Below are positions 13,697 to 18,836 of a stretch of DNA of 18,836 nucleotides, piece by piece. The stretch lies in contig JAHFCV010000007.1 of assembly GCA_023249275.1 (NCBI GenBank), positions 1-18,836 on the forward strand, given 5' to 3'. Source of the DNA: Candidatus Methanoperedens sp. Its GTDB lineage: Archaea; Halobacteriota; Methanosarcinia; Methanosarcinales; Methanoperedenaceae. Numbering within the stretch: the stretch's first letter is position 1; the number at the start of each line of letters is the position of its first letter. A program made the translations under genes and the position numbers. The notes beneath the pieces are model-generated. The model was not told the origin of the DNA, did not search any database, and saw only the letters and a program-made list of their open reading frames with translations.

Positions 13697-13712
13697 CTGC
13701 TTTTAAAAGCAG
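13697..13712. promoter_or_regulatory. Perfect 16-bp palindrome over the toxin-antitoxin promoter
   Basis: CTGCTTTTAAAAGCAG is a perfect palindrome 52-67 nt before the small antitoxin-like gene. Its core TTTTAAAA can serve as the TATA box. Such a layout suits autoregulation by the toxin-antitoxin complex. Confidence 0.55.
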
Positions 13713-13759
13713 CCTGTTCCATAAAATCCCGATAACAGATAATCTATATGTTCATTCGT

Positions 13760-13775
13760 GCCCCAATTTTGGGGC
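13760..13775. repeat. Short GC-rich hairpin upstream of the toxin-antitoxin pair
   Basis: GCCCCAA pairs with TTGGGGC around two T. It lies 49 bp before the start of the duplicated thiC segment. Function unknown; it may mark the junction of the rearrangement. Confidence 0.45.
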
Positions 13776-13823
13776 CACGGTTGTTATACTATTTAATATA
13801 TTCTATTGATGCGCGAGAACGCC

Positions 13824-14046
13824 TATCGGGGATATGGTGAAGAACAATGACAGGCAGCGCGACCTTGACATGGGACGGGCACGGCGCGATTTGCAGTGGG
13901 ACAGGATGTATGAGCTGGCGATTGACCCCGAACATGCAAAATCAGTAAGGGATAGCCGCTCGCCTGATGATAAAGAAGCATGCACGATGTGCGGGAATTA
14001 CTGCGCGCTCAAGATTGTGAAGCAGAATTTCAATTTTGAGAGATGA
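13824..14046 (+). pseudogene. thiC: Duplicated 3' fragment of thiC
   Basis: This 223-bp segment matches 12232-12454 without indels, with 12 mismatches by my count. It encodes the last 74 residues of ThiC, including the CTMCGNYC cluster motif. The frame could be read from an internal ATG at 13834 (70 residues), but there is no promoter-ribosome binding site combination, and the fragment lacks the catalytic barrel, so it cannot be a working ThiC. Similarity continues for a short distance past the stop codon, as in copy 1. It is the left part of a duplication whose right part is the regulator at 14413-14838. Confidence 0.92.
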
Positions 14047-14220
14047 TGACAAGGCAGGAATATGGAACCGTAGATGAACGCCCCGAGTCGCGGAGTCGAG
14101 AAACCGCAGGGTTTCGGAGCGGCGCATCAACGTGCGGTGCCTGAAGTTTCCTCTCGCTTATTTGTTGCCTTGATTTTGAGACTTTTTATTTTATTCTTGA
14201 TAAATGAGCCATAGAAAATT

Positions 14221-14289
14221 AACCACAGAGTACACAGAGCGCACAGAGAGTTGCTGTTTTTCTCCGTGTCCTCTGTGCTCTCTGTGGTT
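14221..14289. repeat. CACAGAG-type inverted repeat
   Basis: AACCACAGAGTACACAGAG at the left is the imperfect complement of CTCTGTGCTCTCTGTGGTT at the right, with a short T-rich middle. This form of repeat is widely scattered in prokaryotic intergenic DNA. It lies within the insert that separates the duplicated thiC fragment from the regulator. Confidence 0.75.
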
Positions 14290-14368
14290 TTTCAAACCAG
14301 AAGATAATAAAACGTCTCTTGGCTTTAATAGGCATTGAGGGGCACGAATTAATAGGATTTGTAATTAA

Positions 14369-14376
14369 TTTATATG
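14369..14376 (+). promoter_or_regulatory. TATA box of regulator copy 2
   Basis: TTTATATG lies 37-44 nt before the ATG at 14413. Copy 2 has therefore gained its own promoter, unlike copy 1, which follows thiC closely. Confidence 0.45.
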
Positions 14377-14412
14377 CTAATACCATATAACTATTTATAG
14401 TTTAAAAGTCCT

Positions 14413-14838
14413 ATGTATCCTGTGCCAGATAGAACCATTAGAGAAACCAGAATACTTGCTGAAGATGAGATTATTGAAATTGTTGTTATGAGCGATGAAG
14501 AGTATGGGGAGCACCTGAACCAGTTGTTTGAAAGGGTCAGGCGCGGCGGGATGCATGAGCCAGCGCCCCATAAGATAGTGGCGCGCACAGCAGAGGATAT
14601 TGGAAAGATTTTGACCCGCGAGCGCCTGCGCTTGCTTTCGAGCATCAGGGAAAAGAGACCGGAATCTATCAGCGAACTTGCAAGGATACTGAAGCGCAAG
14701 GAATCGAATGTGCATAATGACCTCACTTTCCTGGAAGGTGTAGGTCTCCTTGAGCTTAAAGAAGGGAAAAACCATGTCAAGAAAGTGCCTGTTGTTGATT
14801 ATGATGCGCTGCATATCACGGTTCCACTGACTGCGTAG
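14413..14838 (+). CDS. Winged-helix regulator of the HVO_A0114/MarR-like type, copy 2
   Basis: This is a 141-residue paralogue of the protein at 12490. From 14474 to 14838 the DNA matches copy 1 (12506-12870) with 12 mismatches and no indels. The proteins differ at only four positions over the shared 116 residues (GMH for EIS, and one Arg for Lys). The whole winged helix is intact. The first 21 residues (MYPVPDRTIRETRILAEDEI) are unrelated to copy 1 and come from the inserted DNA. An internal ATG at 14488 would give a shorter common form but has no ribosome binding site. The intact frame argues for a functional gene. Whether it binds the same site as copy 1 is unknown. Confidence 0.83.
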   Translation: MYPVPDRTIRETRILAEDEIIEIVVMSDEEYGEHLNQLFERVRRGGMHEPAPHKIVARTAEDIGKILTRERLRLLSSIREKRPESISELARILKRKESNVHNDLTFLEGVGLLELKEGKNHVKKVPVVDYDALHITVPLTA

Positions 14839-14949
14839 TCACAGACCGCCGTTTTAGAAAAACGGGGCATCACGTCGCTGATGCTCAAGGGTTTTTATAT
14901 CCATTAGCTTGCTCTCTCTGTGTTTAAAAATCAGGCGCAGAAACTGTAT

Positions 14950-15273
14950 CTATCGCTTTAAATAATTCCTTTCATCTATTATCTCGTAATCTTCTCCGAG
15001 TTCTAATATGATTTTTTCCAATAGTTTTTTAGCTTCCCTTCCAAATTTTTCATTTTCTTCACGTGTCCATGGTGAAGGACCCCCTGGGTCATTCCAATCC
15101 AATGCCGTTGAATACCAACATTCCATCTTTTCAATTTTTTCCAGTGTTTCTTTTGAAAGAGGTAATTTTGAAGGCTCTATAGGGTATCCATATTTATTAC
15201 GCGCCTCATCATTTGCACTCCATAAACAGTATCCCCCCCATTCAAAAAAGAATCGAAGTTTATATTTACTCAT
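14950..15273 (-). CDS. Small conserved-looking hypothetical protein rich in aromatic residues
   Basis: This is a 107-residue protein with no function that I can assign. Striking segments are RFFFEWGGYCLWSANDEARN, YGYPIEPSKLPLSKETLEKI and WYSTALDWNDPGGPSPWTRE, followed by a charged helical C-terminus. Five tryptophans and no membrane segment suggest a compact soluble domain. I recall similar small proteins, also unnamed, in bacteria, so transfer is possible (unverified). The start follows an AGAGAAAC purine stretch. Its neighbours give no functional link: it ends 111 nt from regulator copy 2 (convergent) and is separated from ftsZ by 280 nt. Confidence 0.7.
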   Translation of the reverse strand: MSKYKLRFFFEWGGYCLWSANDEARNKYGYPIEPSKLPLSKETLEKIEKMECWYSTALDWNDPGGPSPWTREENEKFGREAKKLLEKIILELGEDYEIIDERNYLKR

Positions 15274-15526
15274 ATTGTTTCTCTTTCTTTATGCTCCAAT
15301 CTTTAGAAGTTTAATTAAGCTCCATATTACTATAATTATTTCTATACTTTCTCATCAAGAGATGTTAGGACTAACCATAGCCTTTCGAGAGCATGAGTAA
15401 GAGCGCATGTCGCAGTCACAAACCCCGTACTTAAGGACGTGGCCTGTATATAGCGATTTTGCAACACACTCCCCCTCCCGCCATCCTGCGCCATCTTACA
15501 ACCTTTAAACTTAACCCCTCTAATAA
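15274..15526. other. Intergenic gap before ftsZ 3' end, nothing recognised
   Basis: This gap holds no plausible gene. An AT-rich TTAATTAA near 15310 may belong to the promoter of the hypothetical gene at 14950-15273. Confidence 0.35.
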
Positions 15527-15555
15527 AAAAGATAAAAAAGCAGGAGCTAACTCCT
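15527..15555 (-). terminator. ftsZ terminator hairpin and T-rich tract
   Basis: On the minus strand AGGAG pairs with CTCCT around TTAG (15542-15555), overlapping the ftsZ stop codon. The T-rich tract TTTTTTATCTTTTTT follows (15526-15540). Confidence 0.65.
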
Positions 15556-16669
15556 ACTTTTCCTTGCTGAACACCGCAGCCCTCGATATCGTCTCGCGCG
15601 GATACGATACGTCCTGTGCTCTTGCCATATGCTCCATAGCTTCACGGAGCGGTTTTACCACTTCTTTGGGCAGCTGCGGCGCAGGTCTTAATCCAACATC
15701 CAGGAACGGGCAAGTGACTCCCGTAAGCACAGCCATCACACGCACCCTGCCTGCCAGTCCGGGATCCACCTTGGCGCCCCAGATTACACGCTTGGTATTT
15801 GGAACCTTCTCCATTATCTGCTCTCCCACTACTGCAACTTCCTCCAGAGTCAGGTCTTCGCCTCCCACGATATGGATAAGAACGCCGTAAGCATTCGATA
15901 TGTCTGTGATATCAAGAAGCGGCGTTGATAGCGCCTGTGAGACTGCCTTTTCTACACGGCTTGCGCCATCGCCTTCGCCGATTCCGATTGATGAAATCCC
16001 GCCGCGTTCCATTACGGCGCGAAGGTCTGCGTAGTCGAGGTTGATAAGGCTTGGCTGGGTTATGGTATCCGTAATATTCTTGACGAACGAGCCCACAAGC
16101 GCGTTTGCCACTGCCAGCGCCTCTTTCAGCGGGAGGTTGCCCGCAACTTCCCTGAGTTTTGAGTTATCAATGACCACTATTGAATCGCAGTTCTCCGCGA
16201 GCGCCTTTATGGAATCCCGCGCTTTTTCACGCCTTGTCATTTCAATGGTAAATGGTATAGTCACACATGCGATGGTGAGAGCGCCCATCTCCCTTCCGAC
16301 ACCGGCAAAAACCGGTATTGCGCCTGTACCTGAGCCTCCTCCAAGACCTGCAACCAGGAACAGAAGATTGGTATCTTTTAATTCTGCCTTGATTTCAGCC
16401 ATGTTCTCTCTTGCAGCCTCAGAGCCCCTCTCCGGGAACCCGCCGCAGCCATGCCCTTTGCACAGCTTTTCGCCAAGCAGCATGAGTTTATCCGCATGAG
16501 TCATTGTGCTAAGATGAGATGCGTCGGTATTTGCTCCGATTATTTTACCGCCTGCGAGTTTCTTATCTGCTATCCATGTTGTGATGTTGCACCCGGCACC
16601 ACCCAGACCCACGACAGTCACAGATGGGCGTGATGTCTTTACTTTTTCCAATAATTGCTCTCTAGTCAT
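15554..16669 (-). CDS. ftsZ: Cell division protein FtsZ
   Basis: This is a tubulin-like GTPase that forms the division ring in euryarchaea. The 371-residue product shows VVGLGGAGCN near the N-terminus, the GTP-binding signature GLGGGSGTG, NTDASHL, and the T7 loop NLDYADLRAVM, which supplies catalytic acids. I chose the ATG at 16669: GAGG is 8 nt upstream, and the TATA box at 16701-16711 predicts transcription starting near 16681. That is downstream of the longer ATG at 16687 (adds MPEANF). Subtype (FtsZ1 or FtsZ2) cannot be settled by eye. No other division gene is nearby. Confidence 0.93.
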   Translation of the reverse strand: MTREQLLEKVKTSRPSVTVVGLGGAGCNITTWIADKKLAGGKIIGANTDASHLSTMTHADKLMLLGEKLCKGHGCGGFPERGSEAARENMAEIKAELKDTNLLFLVAGLGGGSGTGAIPVFAGVGREMGALTIACVTIPFTIEMTRREKARDSIKALAENCDSIVVIDNSKLREVAGNLPLKEALAVANALVGSFVKNITDTITQPSLINLDYADLRAVMERGGISSIGIGEGDGASRVEKAVSQALSTPLLDITDISNAYGVLIHIVGGEDLTLEEVAVVGEQIMEKVPNTKRVIWGAKVDPGLAGRVRVMAVLTGVTCPFLDVGLRPAPQLPKEVVKPLREAMEHMARAQDVSYPRETISRAAVFSKEK

Positions 16670-16700
16670 AAAATTAGCCTCAGGCATTAACTCGTTTTGT

Positions 16701-16711
16701 TACTATTTAAG
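16701..16711 (-). promoter_or_regulatory. ftsZ TATA box
   Basis: CTTAAATAGTA on the minus strand is centred about 37 nt before the ATG at 16669. This supports the shorter FtsZ start. Confidence 0.5.
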
Positions 16712-16736
16712 TCTTTTTTTTAACAGAATACCACAT

Positions 16737-16770
16737 TTTTATATATATCCAACACATAGAGGGAAAAAGG
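16737..16770 (+). promoter_or_regulatory. TATA box of the IscA-like/NAC operon
   Basis: TTTTATATATATCC (16737-16750) is a strong box A about 30-40 nt before the ATG at 16779; AAAGGAG lies 7 nt before the start. Confidence 0.6.
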
Positions 16771-16778
16771 AGAATCAA

Positions 16779-17099
16779 ATGATAGAGATTACAGATGCAG
16801 CAGCGGCAGAATTAAAACAACTGCTTGAAAAAGAAAAGAAAACAGACCATGGGTTACGCATATTCGAAGCCGGAATGGGTTGCAGCGGGATTCAATATGG
16901 TCTCACCCTCGAAAACTCCCCAAAAAACGAAGATGCGGTTTTGGAAAGTAACGGGATAAAATTATTCTTCAATAAAAACATCCAGGACGAAATCGAGGAA
17001 TTCAAAATCGATTTCATCGATAATGAATACGGGAAAGGGTTCGTAATTGACAATCCCAATGCAGCAAAATGCGGCTCAGGATGCAGCAGTTGCGGGTGA
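16779..17099 (+). CDS. IscA/HesB-family iron-sulfur carrier-like protein
   Basis: This is a 106-residue A-type iron-sulfur assembly protein. It starts MIEITDAAAAELKQLLEKEK, typical of IscA/HesB. The first cysteine is Cys35 (AGMGCSGIQYGL), and the C-terminal group is Cys98, Cys102 and Cys105 in CGSGCSSCG. Classical IscA has CGCG or CGCSSSF there, so the ligand spacing differs, and selenoprotein-related HesB variants are also possible. The start is fixed by AAAGGAG 7 nt upstream and a strong TATA box. The frame remains open to 16581, but that extension would overlap ftsZ and is not used. It lies 5 nt upstream of nac, an apparent operon. Confidence 0.85.
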   Translation: MIEITDAAAAELKQLLEKEKKTDHGLRIFEAGMGCSGIQYGLTLENSPKNEDAVLESNGIKLFFNKNIQDEIEEFKIDFIDNEYGKGFVIDNPNAAKCGSGCSSCG

Positions 17100-17104
17100 G
17101 ATGA

Positions 17105-17458
17105 ATGTTTCCCGGTCTTGGCAAGGGCATAAATCCCCGCAAGATGGCGTCCATGATGAAGCAGATGGGGATTGACGTAAACGAGATAGAAAACGTAGAG
17201 GAAGTTATCATCCGCACCCCTGAAAAGGATATTGTTTTTAAGGACGCTCAGGTCACGATAATGGATGCACGGGGCATGAAAACCTACCAGGTCATGGGGA
17301 CTCCGCAGGAAGTCGCCCGCGAGGTAAAAATACCTGAAGAAGACATCAAACTCGTAATGGAACAGGCAAAATCCAGCGAAAACGATGCAAGGGCAGCGCT
17401 TCGTGAAACAAAAGGGGACATTGCCGCAGCTATTTTGAAGCTGAGTAAAACGGGCTGA
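17105..17458 (+). CDS. nac: Nascent polypeptide-associated complex protein (archaeal NAC)
   Basis: This is a ribosome-associated chaperone that meets nascent chains at the exit tunnel; archaeal NAC works as a homodimer. The 117-residue product has MFPGLGKGINPRKMASMMKQMGI at the N-terminus, containing the basic ribosome-binding patch. The NAC beta-barrel domain (DIVFKDAQVTIMDARGMKTYQVMG) follows, then a C-terminal UBA domain (EDIKLVMEQAKSSENDARAALRET...AAAILKLS). It starts 5 nt after the IscA-like gene. The 3' end overlaps the convergent membrane protein gene by 29 nt. Confidence 0.95.
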   Translation: MFPGLGKGINPRKMASMMKQMGIDVNEIENVEEVIIRTPEKDIVFKDAQVTIMDARGMKTYQVMGTPQEVAREVKIPEEDIKLVMEQAKSSENDARAALRETKGDIAAAILKLSKTG

Positions 17459-17987
17459 TTTTTAAGGATTTCATTAAAGCCCTGATCTTTTCCTTAAATA
17501 GTATCGGGAGCGCCAGGGCACTGATTGAACCGAGAATTGTTCCAATAATATCTTCTATCCTCATTGTTGCTTTAAGGAATTCGGCAATCGTTCCCTGTTC
17601 AGCAGGAAGGGAAAAAGTAGTGCCATGAAGACTCGGGGAGGGAAGCTTTACAAAGTAGTAAACAAGAAGGTATCCTAAAAACAAGGCTATAACGCCAAAT
17701 AAAACGTTAATAGCAATATCTTTTAATGGTATTTCTTCATAATTTTTTTCTTTATCAGATAATATGTCTCTTGCAGCAATGCCCATACCCCCTATCAGAC
17801 CTGCGATAACGCCAAGCGCAGGAGTAAAATAATGATAATCAAGCGATACGATGTACCCATAAGCTGCGCCTCCGTTCAATGAACTGGAAAAGCCCAAAAC
17901 CAGTGTCTGTTTACTGGATGAAACCGCAGAGCTAATGGTTTCAATCAGTTTCGTGAAATATGGATTCCCCATTTTATTTTCTGCCAT
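17430..17987 (-). CDS. Integral membrane protein of unknown function
   Basis: This 185-residue protein has probably four membrane segments. Hydrophobic stretches lie in TLVLGFSSSLNGGAAYGYIVS, FTPALGVIAGLIGGMGIA, INVLFGVIALFLGYLLVYYF and IIGTILGSISALALPILF. Loops are charged and the C-terminus is basic (KEKIRALMKSLK). No catalytic or transport motif is recognised. I chose the ATG at 17987, which follows CCGGAG in the leader and a TATA-like ATTTAAAT near 18026. A TTG at 18023 would add 12 residues. It overlaps nac tail to tail by 29 nt and follows the EF-Tu-like gene on the same strand. Confidence 0.78.
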   Translation of the reverse strand: MAENKMGNPYFTKLIETISSAVSSSKQTLVLGFSSSLNGGAAYGYIVSLDYHYFTPALGVIAGLIGGMGIAARDILSDKEKNYEEIPLKDIAINVLFGVIALFLGYLLVYYFVKLPSPSLHGTTFSLPAEQGTIAEFLKATMRIEDIIGTILGSISALALPILFKEKIRALMKSLKISPFYSASK

Positions 17988-18043
17988 TTGGTTATAAACT
18001 CCGGATTCTAATTTTCTTTTCAACCATTTAAATATGTCGAATC

Positions 18044-18836
18044 CTACACTACCTCACAGCCTGCAACCAGCCTCTGTTTTGGATTGTTGAGCTGGGCAAT
18101 CAGCAAACGGTCGTTTTTACTGTACGAGATATTTTTCTGGGTTGTGAGAGCAACAGTGCAATCAGAACCCGGTGGCGCCTGAGTCACATCCTTTCCGCCT
18201 ATTGCCATACTGCTGATGGTCGCCGGCATGTCCTGAAGCCCTGCGAACAAGTGAACAGCGTCGCCAACACCAAGTCCGGGTGTGAATTTCGTGAGGTGAC
18301 ATATCATGTTGAATTTCATTGCTACCTCTTCTTTCTGTGAAATTATGTACCCCCTGTCGAAGTCTTTTGACTGTATTCCTTTTAGCGCAAGCCCCACGCG
18401 CGTGCCCGCAGGCGCGGTTTTCATGTCCACGTCATTGCTCTGGATTGAGCGTACCTCCGTGGGTATGTTAATCGGGAAAGTGGTCAGGCTGTCATGTACT
18501 TTGAGCGTTCCCTGTGTCACAACTCCAAGCACCACGCATCCCATGCCTGTGACATTAAAGAAATGATCCACCATGACGCGCTGGGGCAGGTCGTTCTTCA
18601 GGGCATTTGCAGCCCTTGCCTCTTCCCCGAGTGCAAAGAGCTTCTCCTTGAGGGTTTCCAGTCCTTCGAATGTGGTTGTGGAAACTGCAATGGATTCCCA
18701 TTTCTCAAGATTTGTGCCTTTCGTGATGGCTTTTATCTTTTCGATTAATTCGGATATTGCAGCCGGATTTGATTTGTCGGACATGGTTATGACGAACAGC
18801 CCGCGTTTGTTCCCCAGCAAATCAAGTGCGACAATG
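18044..18836 (-). CDS. EF-Tu/SelB-like translation factor paralogue, 5' end outside window
   Basis: The frame remains open to the right edge, so only the C-terminal 263 or so residues are seen. The visible part begins at the end of the G domain (VALDLLGNKRGLFVITMSDK). Domains II and III follow: RVMVDHFFNVTGMGCVVLGVV...LKVHDSL, then HLTKFTPGLGVGDAVHLFAGLQ and a C-terminus ending RLVAGCEVV. These are translational GTPase beta-barrels closest in style to SelB/eIF2-gamma paralogues. Where an NKxD GTP-binding motif is expected the sequence reads MSDK, so nucleotide binding may be altered. It may be one of the poorly characterised archaeal EF-Tu-domain proteins and not the true elongation factor 1A. 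Confidence 0.8.
   Translation of the reverse strand, partial: IVALDLLGNKRGLFVITMSDKSNPAAISELIEKIKAITKGTNLEKWESIAVSTTTFEGLETLKEKLFALGEEARAANALKNDLPQRVMVDHFFNVTGMGCVVLGVVTQGTLKVHDSLTTFPINIPTEVRSIQSNDVDMKTAPAGTRVGLALKGIQSKDFDRGYIISQKEEVAMKFNMICHLTKFTPGLGVGDAVHLFAGLQDMPATISSMAIGGKDVTQAPPGSDCTVALTTQKNISYSKNDRLLIAQLNNPKQRLVAGCEVV

Larger units (their letters stand above)
14047..14412. other. Insert-like intergenic region with inverted repeats
   Basis: In copy 1 the thiC stop and the conserved part of the regulator are about 50 nt apart; here they are about 427 nt apart. The extra DNA has no gene. It holds a 6-bp hairpin GAAACC/GGTTTC (14100-14115) in a GC-rich patch, a large inverted repeat at 14221-14289, and an AT-rich promoter for the downstream regulator. 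Confidence 0.7.

Noticed and set aside
13834..14046. 70-codon thiC fragment as a functional protein
   Set aside because: It lacks the barrel and has no promoter or ribosome binding site; it is a duplicated gene end.
16581..16778. N-terminal extension of the IscA-like protein
   Set aside because: It would overlap ftsZ on the opposite strand and the promoter region; a strong ribosome binding site and TATA box fix the start at 16779.

Overview
The window is archaeal chromosome, most likely from a methanogen or methanotroph of the Methanosarcinales type (the Methanoperedens/ANME-2d group is possible but unproven). Evidence: a complete archaeal exosome–proteasome–RNase P superoperon, archaeal aIF5A, the archaeal CoA pathway enzymes pantoate kinase and phosphopantothenate synthetase, archaeal NAC, a short archaeal-type ThiC, a tRNA-Tyr with an intron after position 37 and a C1-G72 pair, and TATA-box promoters throughout.

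Region 1 (about 238-5873, all minus strand, read right to left): rnp3 (Rpp30), rnp2 (Pop5), psmA, SBDS, rrp4, rrp41, rrp42, rpl37ae, rpoP. This conserved cluster links RNA processing (exosome core and RNase P proteins), ribosome maturation, proteolysis and transcription. Between the two RNase P protein genes lies an unusual array of near-perfect hairpins; the last one holds the start codon of pop5 in its stem and an excellent Shine-Dalgarno sequence around its loop.

Region 2 (6022-9316): a small probable Sm-like protein, aIF5A directly followed by agmatinase (a plausible hypusine/polyamine pair), convergent RNase Z, then about 450 bases of repeats and hairpins, an intron-containing tRNA-Tyr(GTA) and a tRNA-Arg(CCT). 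RNase Z beside tRNA genes fits tRNA 3'-end maturation.

Region 3 (9329-10917): a two-gene CoA operon (pantoate kinase, 4-phosphopantoate--beta-alanine ligase) whose genes overlap by ATGA.

Region 4 (11106-15273) is the accessory and most interesting part. A complete thiC is followed by a winged-helix regulator gene. The last 223 bp of thiC and 365 bp of the regulator are repeated about 1.6-2.0 kb downstream at about 95-97% identity. Between the copies sits a PIN-domain toxin gene preceded by a 49-codon partner gene with a palindromic promoter. A roughly 400-bp insert rich in inverted repeats separates the second thiC fragment from the second regulator and gives that regulator a new N-terminus. 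A small tryptophan-rich hypothetical gene follows.

Region 5 (15554-18836): ftsZ on minus, an IscA/HesB-type protein and archaeal NAC on plus, a convergent membrane protein, and the 3' part of an EF-Tu/SelB-like protein that runs off the right edge.
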